DNA of 25,167 nt from a virus, in the IMG/VR virus record IMGVR_UViG_3300030099_000411, positions 1-25,167 of that record, one strand, 5' to 3'. The position numbers were made by a program, and so were the translations under genes. Positions 6,038 through 13,401 of the stretch are shown here, piece after piece (position 1 is the stretch's first letter; each line of letters opens with the position of its first letter). Under the pieces are notes generated by a model. The model saw nothing but the letters and a program-made list of their open reading frames with translations. It had not been told where the DNA came from and ran no database searches.

Positions 6038-6814
6038 GTGAAAAACATTAACATAAAACCAGTCAACCACGGCAAAACTAAAGCCGACAAAAACCGTTAT
6101 TGCGGCCCGTCAGCCATAAGTATTATAACAGGTATGACAACCGGGGAAGCGGCTCGTTTGCTTCGCCATGTCAGTGGTCGTAAGACAATCACAGGCACAT
6201 GGACATCTGAGGTCACTAACGTTCTTGAGATGTGCAACATCAAATCCACATGGATAGACTTTGGCCTTAAACTAAGTCGCAGCAAAGGCCCAACGCTTGC
6301 ACGTTTCCTCAAGCATACTGTCAAAGAGCGCAATGCAAAGCGTGTGTTCTTAATCTCTGCAGGCCGTCACTGGCAGGTTATCCAAGGCCGACGTATTGTC
6401 TGCGGTATTCTCAAGGAACCGACATCAGTGCGTGACAAAAGCGTTAGACGGCGTAAGCGTGTCAACAAGTGTTACGAGCTGTCTGTAATGCCAGACTGCA
6501 AAATTGTAATACCTGCCGAGGCACGTAAGCCAAAGCGCGACGCAGTCGAAGCATCTGACTACTCAAAGGCAAAGCGCCTAGCTAAAAAGATGGAGATCGA
6601 AATCGAGTTAGATCAGATCGGCCCATCACGCAAGTATGATGTGCAGAAGTGGATCTGCGGTTATAAAGACGTCGATGAGAATAACGAGCCTCTCGACTTT
6701 GCCATGATGGGCGTCCTTGATGGTCACTGCTCATACGATTGGTGGGAAGTGCTCGGTAAGCTCGACGAGATACAAAGGTATCGTGACGAGCACGGCTACA
6801 GAACAGCCGCTTAA
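6038..6814 (+). CDS. Papain-like-fold phage protein with a Cys...His pair (putative cysteine peptidase or amidase)
   Basis: 258 aa from GTG 6038-6040, chosen because AGGAGG (6026-6031) lies 6 nt upstream. The longer frame beginning at 5996 has no signal and would sit at the promoter start point. Near the N-terminus is NRYCGPSAISIITG, with Cys22 at the head of a helix. About 90 residues on is a beta stretch ISAGRHWQVIQGRRIV with His111. That order and spacing is the nucleophile-His arrangement of papain-like and C39-like enzymes. A third Asp/Asn catalytic residue is not obvious, so activity is uncertain. The C-terminal half is basic, then acidic and Trp/Tyr-rich. It is the only gene with its own strong promoter and terminator, which suggests expression apart from both operons, possibly early takeover of a host function. 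Confidence 0.6.
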   Translation: MKNINIKPVNHGKTKADKNRYCGPSAISIITGMTTGEAARLLRHVSGRKTITGTWTSEVTNVLEMCNIKSTWIDFGLKLSRSKGPTLARFLKHTVKERNAKRVFLISAGRHWQVIQGRRIVCGILKEPTSVRDKSVRRRKRVNKCYELSVMPDCKIVIPAEARKPKRDAVEASDYSKAKRLAKKMEIEIELDQIGPSRKYDVQKWICGYKDVDENNEPLDFAMMGVLDGHCSYDWWEVLGKLDEIQRYRDEHGYRTAA

Positions 6815-6816
6815 AC

Positions 6817-6846
6817 AAGTGGGGGCTTCGGCCCCCTTACTTTTTA
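6817..6846 (+). terminator. Rho-independent terminator after the papain-like gene
   Basis: GGGGGC (6821-6826), a TTCG tetraloop and GCCCCC (6831-6836) form a very stable stem, followed by TTACTTTTT. AAGT at 6817-6820 can extend the stem with ACTT at 6839-6842 past a TT bulge. The stop codon of the converging nuclease gene (6837-6839) lies in its 3' flank. Confidence 0.85.
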
Positions 6847-7205
6847 GACAGATAGATTTCAATATTATGAACAGCTTTCATAAGCTTTTTCTTTAACTTG
6901 AACTCTGGGGTTTCCACACCTTTTGCGTCTTCGATCACATGTTCCCAAACACCGTCTTTATCTTCCTTGTCATACTTAAAGTCGGCTATGTATGTGCAGA
7001 TCTTTTGTCCGTTTACAGAAATAATGAACTTCGGCTGTAGCTCTAAATTCTTTACTCGACCTGCTTTTTCTAAAGACTTCAGATAAAGATAACGTTGTGA
7101 TTCCCATTTAGAGTCAAACTTTATTCCGTCAACCACAGTTTTCTTATTACCGTACTTGGGTCTTGACCTTTTTAGTTTGGGATTATATGTTGGTTTCGAG
7201 AACAT
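6837..7205 (-). CDS. DUF1064 family PD-(D/E)XK nuclease
   Basis: 122 aa from ATG 7203-7205. The frame stays open to a GTG at 7268, but the recognisable domain begins at RPKYGNKK, and the upstream extension would lie inside the divergent gene. Motifs (longer-frame numbering) are Glu56 in KWESQRY, Asp96 in YIADFKY, and Glu113-Asp-Ala-Lys116 in VIEDAKG, an acid...(D/E)XK layout placing it in the PD-(D/E)XK superfamily. DUF1064 proteins are common in phages and are thought to be endonucleases, perhaps acting on branched DNA. It stands apart from the other replication genes, converging on the papain-like gene and diverging from the RHH-like regulator. No clear Shine-Dalgarno is visible before either start, so the 5' end is uncertain. 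Confidence 0.75.
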   Translation of the reverse strand: MFSKPTYNPKLKRSRPKYGNKKTVVDGIKFDSKWESQRYLYLKSLEKAGRVKNLELQPKFIISVNGQKICTYIADFKYDKEDKDGVWEHVIEDAKGVETPEFKLKKKLMKAVHNIEIYLSKK

Positions 7206-7215
7206 TATGGGAGTT

Positions 7216-7440
7216 ATGCTAGTGCCTAAACCATCTAAATACAAGTCAATAGGTGTCGGTATCGACACTTATGAAAAGATTGTTCATCTTGCACACGAAG
7301 AGCGCCGAAACATTTCACAACAATTAGCTCTGTTAGTCGATGAAGAATACAGAATGAGAGAACTGAAGAAAGCAGATTTACCTGCCAAGCTTAGAAAAAA
7401 AGAATACGTTGGCGGTTTATCTGCAGTCATGGAAGACTAA
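7216..7440 (+). CDS. Small ribbon-helix-helix-like DNA-binding regulator (about 74 aa)
   Basis: The segment YKSIGVGIDTYEKIVHLAHE followed by ERRNISQQLALLVDEEY fits a ribbon-helix-helix (Arc/MetJ/CopG-like) domain: one beta strand, a helix, a polar turn, a second helix. A charged C-terminal tail follows. RHH proteins bind operators as dimers, so an autorepressor or lysogeny/early-late switch role is plausible. The start is ambiguous: ATG 7207, ATG 7216, or GTG 7222 (GGGAG 8 nt upstream). I give the middle choice. It is head-to-head with the nuclease gene, with starts about 10 bases apart. Its stop (7438-7440) overlaps the stop of the 991-aa late gene coming the other way. An antitoxin role is a weaker alternative; no toxin partner is seen. 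Confidence 0.55.
   Translation: MLVPKPSKYKSIGVGIDTYEKIVHLAHEERRNISQQLALLVDEEYRMRELKKADLPAKLRKKEYVGGLSAVMED
7253..7268. repeat. 6-bp inverted repeat inside the regulator gene
   Basis: GTGTCG (7253-7258) and CGACAC (7263-7268) flank a GTAT spacer. It lies about 50 bases upstream of the nuclease start on the minus strand, so it could be an operator, but it is also coding sequence of the regulator. Confidence 0.3.
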
Positions 7441-10412
7441 AGAAGCCCTGCGCTTCCAAGACCCCCTAATAGTGTAGCTGCTATTGCGGGGTTTTCTCTT
7501 GCCCTCTGGCGTATGTTTCTCTTTTCAATTGCTCTCTGACGGATCTGACCAAGTATGTCTTGAGGCTGCGTTGGTTGAGGAGCCACGTTTAACGTCGGGC
7601 TAACTGTAGGCACTGGAGTTCTCATTGGCCTTGGCGTTGGGGGCGGTGTTGGAGAAGCTGTTGGTGTTGCCTGTGGCCTGTTCTCTTCTAATGTGCTTTC
7701 AAGCAAGTTTTCTGCTGTGCGTCTTGCATTGGATGTCGATTCATCAACAGCTTGCGCTCCAGTTTGAGCTATAGCTTTTGATATGGAGTCTGCAAACAAT
7801 CTACCAAAAGTGTTTGCCTTATCTTTTACACTCGCTCTTCCAGTAAGGGCGCGATACTGCTGATCTAAATTTTTATAAAACAAATCAGTAGACATCATTC
7901 TAGTAAACAAGCCAAACTTTGCTAACTTATCTAAATTTTGTAAAGGTGACATTGCAACGTGAGCCGCAACAATTCCACCACCATCTGCAGTTTTAGCATT
8001 GAACGTAAGCGTTTCTCCAAAGCGGCGCATACGCCCCGCCATCTCTTCTCCAAACAATTCTTTCAATCTACCAGAGTCTGCTTCCTTGATTAACCTTGTT
8101 CCAAACTCAGTCATCTTGCCGGGTTCTGAAACAAACTTCTCGCCAAAGTCACCAATAAGGTTTTCCATATAAACGCTACGAAACTTTCTATCGACCTCTG
8201 GGCTATCAAAATACTTTGATAACTTTCTTATTGTTGTTGGGCTTGTGCTTGGACTTGTAATTAAGTTTGCTGCAGCAACTTCATCTAAATCACCACTATC
8301 TAGCTTTGATAAAACACGATCCTTTTCAAACTCATATAATTGTTTTTGAGTATCTCGCAGTCCTTTTAAAAGCCCAATCGTAGGTTCATCTGCATCAACC
8401 AAAGCACTTATTCGGCTTATAACAGCTTCATCAGTGGTTTTAAGATTAGTTGCTTCCATTTGACGGGCTAATTTTTTTAATTGATTATATTGACTAGACC
8501 CGAACAATTCTTCGCCAGTTGATCCTAAATTATCTACCTTGGTACGGAAAGAACGTGCTTGGAAGTTATTGGGATCTAAATCATTTACAGAATTACCAAT
8601 GTTCTTGCGAATCCATTCACCCGCTATTCTGCCTTTTAAATTATTCCAACTATCTCCAAGCATTTCTTCTGCACGTTTTAATAGATCTGGATTATTATTT
8701 TTAACTAAACGATCCATCATGCCTGCAGGATTTGCTCTGCCGAGACCTTTTACTTCTCTTCTTAATTGATTTAAATTTGCAATATTAGAAACTTCGCCCC
8801 AACGAGTCATTCCTTCTCTATAAAAATTTCTAGCATCTGGAATATCTTTTGCAGCTTGAACAAGTAAATCTGCTCCTGCACTATCTACGGTTTTTCCTGC
8901 GTTAGCAACTGCGTCTTCAATGTTTGTATACTCTAATTTGTTATCCAACATTTTAAGCAGATCATTACCATATCTTTGAAGGGTTTCTTTTTTAGGAAAT
9001 TCCGCTATAAAATCGTTTAAACTTTTACGCGCATTATAAAGCTGCGCAAAAGACGCTCTATTGCCTCTTCCTAATGCAGATAAACTACTTAAAGCTGTAA
9101 CTGTCGTGCCTGTGCTATCGGTTAAAATAGCACCTTTAAATCTTTCTCTGTTAGTTTTAGTAAAGTCTTTGATGTCTTTTATGGGAACAATATTAGCATC
9201 TCCTGCAGCACTTCTTACTGCATCGTCAATAGAAGAAAATTTTGCTGCAGCAAGAGATTGAAAATCTGTATATGCATTTTTCCAAGCGTCATACAAATCT
9301 GCGTTAATTGCTTTTACATCAGCCTTAGACGCTCTGCCTAAATCATCTGCAACAAACTGAAACTGTTTCAATACATTCTTCTGGGCATCTATAACATCAT
9401 CGCTCAACATTTTTTGTCCAGTTGATCGTGCGTTAAATAAAGCTTCACCAAGTCTGTTTGGATCAATATCGCCGCCTTGGTCTCTAAACTCTTTTAAAAC
9501 ATTCTGAATCGCTTGATTGTTTTTGTATGTGCGGGGAGAGCCACCAAATATTTTTTCACCTGTGGCAAACATACGAGCCAAAAGTGGATTAAAGCCAGAA
9601 CGACCCGGATCAGCCGTAATACCAAATTCTTCACGCCCCAAACCTACAGCGCGTATTGTATCTTCATCTGCTTTACTTTTTTGACCTGCTCTAAGAAAAT
9701 TAAAGCCTCTGGCAACTCCTCCTACGACACCTTCACCAAGGGCTGAAATTCCACCCTCTATTATTGCATCTCTAGCTATTTCTCCTGCGGTCTGTTTAGA
9801 AACACCTGCTAAACCTTCTATGCCCTCTTCAAGCAAAGAACCTCCTGCACCGCCTAACCCTGCGCCAATCATTGCGCCAAGAATCGGAATAGGAATAAGT
9901 GTCTGACCTGCAACTGCGCCTGCAACCGCACCACTAAACTCTGGAGCTATTGCTGCTAAATCTGCTAGATCGTAACGACTGAAGCCCTCTTCATCAATCA
10001 CAATGTTGCGATCTGTCTTCACACCAAATTTAGTGGCTCCTTCAGGAGTAAGAGCTAAGTTACCACGCCTGTCTCGAATAAAGTCTGATTGTGTCAAGCC
10101 AAACTTATATAGAATACTATCTTCTTCTTCTTTGGTTTCCGCTGCACCTAGAGAAGACCGTAGTTTTGCATTTTTTATACCGCTTTTACGATCAAAACGA
10201 TTTTCTTCAGCCAAAGATTTACCACGAGCTTCTAAGATTTTCTCTTCAAAACTTTTAGGTGACTTTAAATTTCTCATGTAGATTTCGCCAAAAGCCTTAT
10301 CTGCATCTATTCGACCATCAAGTGCTTGACGAAGAAGAAGTTCTTGGTTTCTGTCTAAATTTTCAGGTTGTGCAAGTAATTGTCTAATAAGGAGTTCTTG
10401 TTGCTTATCCAT
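7437..10412 (-). CDS. Large virion protein, probably internal or DNA-ejection protein (991 aa)
   Basis: No enzyme motif is visible. The N-terminus contains a duplicated QELLxRQxL segment (residues 5-30). Residues 158-191 form a Gly/Ala-rich hydrophobic stretch (SGAVAGAVAGQTLIPIPILG and following GxxxG-like repeats), then a second hydrophobic Gly-rich helix near 216-240. The centre is long and helical. Residues about 910-951 are a Pro/Thr-rich linker, followed by a basic helix and a hydrophobic tip. Large helical proteins with membrane-inserting Gly zippers are typical of podophage internal or ejection proteins, which form a channel across the cell envelope. It shares one base with the upstream 617-aa gene (TAATG) and ends the late operon, so ejection function is inferred from composition and place. 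Confidence 0.6.
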   Translation of the reverse strand: MDKQQELLIRQLLAQPENLDRNQELLLRQALDGRIDADKAFGEIYMRNLKSPKSFEEKILEARGKSLAEENRFDRKSGIKNAKLRSSLGAAETKEEEDSILYKFGLTQSDFIRDRRGNLALTPEGATKFGVKTDRNIVIDEEGFSRYDLADLAAIAPEFSGAVAGAVAGQTLIPIPILGAMIGAGLGGAGGSLLEEGIEGLAGVSKQTAGEIARDAIIEGGISALGEGVVGGVARGFNFLRAGQKSKADEDTIRAVGLGREEFGITADPGRSGFNPLLARMFATGEKIFGGSPRTYKNNQAIQNVLKEFRDQGGDIDPNRLGEALFNARSTGQKMLSDDVIDAQKNVLKQFQFVADDLGRASKADVKAINADLYDAWKNAYTDFQSLAAAKFSSIDDAVRSAAGDANIVPIKDIKDFTKTNRERFKGAILTDSTGTTVTALSSLSALGRGNRASFAQLYNARKSLNDFIAEFPKKETLQRYGNDLLKMLDNKLEYTNIEDAVANAGKTVDSAGADLLVQAAKDIPDARNFYREGMTRWGEVSNIANLNQLRREVKGLGRANPAGMMDRLVKNNNPDLLKRAEEMLGDSWNNLKGRIAGEWIRKNIGNSVNDLDPNNFQARSFRTKVDNLGSTGEELFGSSQYNQLKKLARQMEATNLKTTDEAVISRISALVDADEPTIGLLKGLRDTQKQLYEFEKDRVLSKLDSGDLDEVAAANLITSPSTSPTTIRKLSKYFDSPEVDRKFRSVYMENLIGDFGEKFVSEPGKMTEFGTRLIKEADSGRLKELFGEEMAGRMRRFGETLTFNAKTADGGGIVAAHVAMSPLQNLDKLAKFGLFTRMMSTDLFYKNLDQQYRALTGRASVKDKANTFGRLFADSISKAIAQTGAQAVDESTSNARRTAENLLESTLEENRPQATPTASPTPPPTPRPMRTPVPTVSPTLNVAPQPTQPQDILGQIRQRAIEKRNIRQRARENPAIAATLLGGLGSAGLL

Positions 10413-12265
10413 TAAGCTTTAGCCCCTTGTGTTTTTCTTAATTCCATTAAAAGTTCTTCTTTTTCTGGCGACCAATCAGGACCATCAAGATAAAGACTGC
10501 TATAATCACTTTTTGGCGTGTAAAGATCTAAAGTCGCATACCCATCAATTACTCTCCTACGATATTTATCTATGACTCTTTCTTTCATTTCTACAAGTCT
10601 AGCTCTTAAAGTGTCTTCAGAACCTTTTAATAGAGTTGGTAGTTCTCCAACAATTTCCGCAACTAATTTACGGTCTGTATCTGAAAGAGTTTTACCTGAT
10701 TCACCTAAAATGTCAGAAGCGTTTTCTGCTTGGAATCTAGTTAGAAACTTTTCAAGTTGTGCAGTTGGATCATTACTATCTATGTCAAAACCAAATCTAT
10801 CAAGAAGTTGTAAAAAACCACTTTTAATTTGAGATGGTATGTCTGCTTCGCCGTCATCAATGTAAGCAATCATTTTTGCAAATTCATCTTCTGCTGCGTC
10901 AAGATCTCTTAAAGCAGCGCCAAGTGCATTTGCAACTTGTTTTTCTTTACTAGCATTTACTAATATACTAGGAGCATTACTACCCGGACTTGCGTTATGA
11001 ACTTTAAAAGTAAATAGGTTTGAAATTCCATCTTCATCGCCAAGTAAACTTACTTCAGTCATAAATTCTTTAGCATAAGGTGAGTCTGGACCTTCAACAA
11101 CTTTATCTACAATTGCATCAAATCTTTCTGCAGTAATTATATCATACTGTTGAGAAAACTCAGGATTTGTAACCAATGCATTAAGCTCTGTAGCATTTAA
11201 AAATTCTGATTTTGCTTCATCCATTACAGAAAGAAATCCACTTTGCCCTTCAGATTTAGGCATGATGTAATACTTACCACGCTGTTGTGCCGCCATAGCT
11301 GCTGCAGTCGCTTTTTCTTGGTCAGCAGAACGCATATCTAAAGCATATTTACCCGCAGCCGCTGCATTCGCTTTGGCTTCTTTTCGTGCAGCATCTAGCT
11401 CTGGCATTGCTGCCTCACCTGCTTTACCAACTTCTCGTAGCATTTTACCTACGTTGAAGCCTTTACCTGCACGGTTTTGCATAAGGGCTAAACCAAACGC
11501 CATGAGAGCTTGGCTCTTGTCCACTTTGCCACTGATATCTAAACCTGTTGCGTCTGCAAATTCTCTTTTATAATCATCAAGATTTCTGACTTCAGTAGCG
11601 TCTGGAGACTTAGTATCACGGGCTGATTTTATAAACTCATCCATTCCCGCCATAAAAGCATTAGTGACAGGATCTCCTTTATCTGGTTGGTCAAAACTCT
11701 TTTCTTGTTTTGTTCTTGATTCTTCAAGTGATTTTTCAACTCCTGAAAGATAATCTGCACGTTCAGTCAAACTTTCAATAAGATCGCCTCTACCGCCTAC
11801 AAGATCAGATGGAATTACTCTTGTTCCAAATGGTTTTTCTCTTCCAAATCGACTATCATCTGTTTTAAAAATCTCTCCAGTTTGTTGTTTAGATGTTCCC
11901 GACCCACCACGGACGATACCAACGCCCTCTTGATCTTCTGTAGGCACCACAAAAGGAACAAAATCATCAGGTGCTTTTGCTCCTTTAGCTGTAGAAACAA
12001 CTTCCTCCGTTGCAGAAAATATATCATTAGGCAGAGAATCTGCAAAAGCAGGTAAAGTATAAGCTTTGTTTGTAACTAATTTATTTCTACCACTCAAGCC
12101 ACCTGCCATTTGAAGTCTTTTAATCTCATCAAGTAAGCTAGTGCTTTCTGGAATGGCTGCTCTTGCCATTTGACCTCTGGTCACGGGTCTATTGTCGGCA
12201 AAAGCTCTGCCTATCCCGTAATTGTACATTTGGTTTTTCATGCTACGAATAGGTTCATTCGCCAT
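10412..12265 (-). CDS. Virion-associated protein of unknown function (617 aa)
   Basis: A largely helical, Ala/Asp/Glu-rich protein. A central segment around 245-310 (ALMAFGLALMQNRAGKGF, then VGKMLREVGKAGEAAMPELD) is one I recognise as recurring in uncultured marine phage proteins next to structural genes, without a known function. Downstream is an Ala-rich helix (KANAAAAGKYAL). The C-terminal third is acidic with possible coiled coil. The ATG lies in an 18-base sequence shared exactly with the start of the upstream gene, with AAGG 9 nt upstream of the ATG. Position between two other long helical proteins suggests it belongs to the same internal or ejection complex; this is inference. Confidence 0.6.
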   Translation of the reverse strand: MANEPIRSMKNQMYNYGIGRAFADNRPVTRGQMARAAIPESTSLLDEIKRLQMAGGLSGRNKLVTNKAYTLPAFADSLPNDIFSATEEVVSTAKGAKAPDDFVPFVVPTEDQEGVGIVRGGSGTSKQQTGEIFKTDDSRFGREKPFGTRVIPSDLVGGRGDLIESLTERADYLSGVEKSLEESRTKQEKSFDQPDKGDPVTNAFMAGMDEFIKSARDTKSPDATEVRNLDDYKREFADATGLDISGKVDKSQALMAFGLALMQNRAGKGFNVGKMLREVGKAGEAAMPELDAARKEAKANAAAAGKYALDMRSADQEKATAAAMAAQQRGKYYIMPKSEGQSGFLSVMDEAKSEFLNATELNALVTNPEFSQQYDIITAERFDAIVDKVVEGPDSPYAKEFMTEVSLLGDEDGISNLFTFKVHNASPGSNAPSILVNASKEKQVANALGAALRDLDAAEDEFAKMIAYIDDGEADIPSQIKSGFLQLLDRFGFDIDSNDPTAQLEKFLTRFQAENASDILGESGKTLSDTDRKLVAEIVGELPTLLKGSEDTLRARLVEMKERVIDKYRRRVIDGYATLDLYTPKSDYSSLYLDGPDWSPEKEELLMELRKTQGAKA

Positions 12266-12280
12266 AATTGTTCGCCTTAT
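12263..12280. repeat. 18-base repeated translation-start sequence, copy 1
   Basis: CATAATTGTTCGCCTTAT on the plus strand, covering the ATG and Shine-Dalgarno of the 617-aa gene and the stop codon of the 374-aa gene. An identical copy covers the start of the 374-aa gene at 13399-13416. Confidence 0.85.
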
Positions 12281-13401
12281 GCCGCTGCTTGGTTAACACC
12301 TTGGAGCGTTGTGTAAGCTCCAAGACCCCCGATGAATGGGTTTGTTGCCTCATAATAATTTTGTTGAGTATCTGAATAAACACCTGCTGAAGGTGTTCCA
12401 GATAATGCGCCATACGCATATGTATATGGTAACAACGCTTGCTCTGTCGGACGTTGGAACTCTTGTCTTGCTGTATCTATCATCTGCTGACGATACATAC
12501 GTTCTGCTTCGCCTACGCCTGTCATAAATGCAAGATCCGCAGGTTGTAACGCTGAGTATACACGACCAATATCTGCGGTTGTGCCTGCTAAAGTACCATA
12601 TTGACCACCCAAACCGCCGTATGCTGTGCCAAGTTGACCAACGGATTGACCAAGACCTCCAAGTAAACGACCTGCTTCTAAATCACGAGTTGCTGCTTGT
12701 TGATAAGCTTGAGATGATGCAGCAAGAGCTTGGTCATAATTTCTTGCGCGTAAATCTGCTGTTGCTTTTGCTTTTGCGTCTAAAATTGCACGGTCAACTT
12801 CTGCAGCCTGAATGCCTTGGCGAGAACCTCCAAATGCTCCACGACCAACTGCCTCAGCAGAAGCTCTTTGACGAGCCACATTGCCTTGACGTTCAATGTC
12901 AGCAATTGTTTCATTAATAACTTCTTCAGTGTATGGATTCATATATTGCGTCACATATGATGATGGGTCAAACATACCACGCCCACCAGACACATATTGA
13001 GCAGCAGGGCCAAAGAAGGTTTTTGCTTCACCTAACGCGCCAAGACCACGACCTAATGATTCAATACCACCAGTAGATGCTCCACCTGCAACATCAAAGT
13101 AAGGTTGATAACGACCTATGAAATCTGGAATGCCATCATTGTTCGAGTCTTGCATTAACGCTTGTGATGCAAATGTTTCAAGGCCAAGACCTGTAATCGC
13201 ACCAGTAGCGGGATCACGACCAGTTTGACCTGCTAGTTTGTAAGGAGCTACTACAAACATGTTAGGGTCTTGAAGAAGACCCCCAGACAAATTTCCATCT
13301 GTCTCTGTACCAAATATTCCGCTAAGTAAAGCCTTTTCAAGACGCTCAATGTATTCCGGGCGGCGCTTTATATTTTCCTGCGTAATTACATTATCATTCA
13401 T
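12277..13401 (-). CDS. Virion-associated protein with YMNPY motif (374 aa)
   Basis: Residues around 153-210 contain QYMNPYTEEVINETIADIE and then GRGAFGGSRQ. I recall this helical signature from many marine phage proteins of unknown structural role. The C-terminal half is Gly/Ala/Gln/Tyr-rich, with repeated LGGLGQ/YGGLGGQYG-type segments, so it is probably low-complexity and flexible. A Ca-binding-like DSNNDGIPD segment occurs near residues 85-93 and resembles type 3 thrombospondin/dockerin loops. The start overlaps the end of the preceding gene by 8 bases. The 3' end carries an 8-bp inverted repeat (12300-12324). Likely part of the internal or tail-associated complex; precise role unknown. 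Confidence 0.6.
   Translation of the reverse strand: MNDNVITQENIKRRPEYIERLEKALLSGIFGTETDGNLSGGLLQDPNMFVVAPYKLAGQTGRDPATGAITGLGLETFASQALMQDSNNDGIPDFIGRYQPYFDVAGGASTGGIESLGRGLGALGEAKTFFGPAAQYVSGGRGMFDPSSYVTQYMNPYTEEVINETIADIERQGNVARQRASAEAVGRGAFGGSRQGIQAAEVDRAILDAKAKATADLRARNYDQALAASSQAYQQAATRDLEAGRLLGGLGQSVGQLGTAYGGLGGQYGTLAGTTADIGRVYSALQPADLAFMTGVGEAERMYRQQMIDTARQEFQRPTEQALLPYTYAYGALSGTPSAGVYSDTQQNYYEATNPFIGGLGAYTTLQGVNQAAA
12300..12324 (-). repeat. 8-bp perfect inverted repeat near the 3' end of the 374-aa gene
   Basis: CTTGGAGC (12300-12307) and GCTCCAAG (12317-12324) flank a 9-base loop inside coding sequence, 35-60 bases upstream of the next start codon. No U-tract follows, so termination is unlikely; mRNA processing or translational tuning is possible. 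Confidence 0.4.

Noticed and set aside
7216-7440. Type II toxin-antitoxin pair (RHH antitoxin with adjacent toxin)
   Set aside because: The adjacent genes are a DUF1064 nuclease on the opposite strand and a large virion protein; no small toxin is co-directional.
12336-12917. Plus-strand open frames opposite the 374-aa virion gene (63 and 129 aa)
   Set aside because: Leu-rich artefact of the Gln/Gln-Ala codons on the other strand; no start signal and no operon context.
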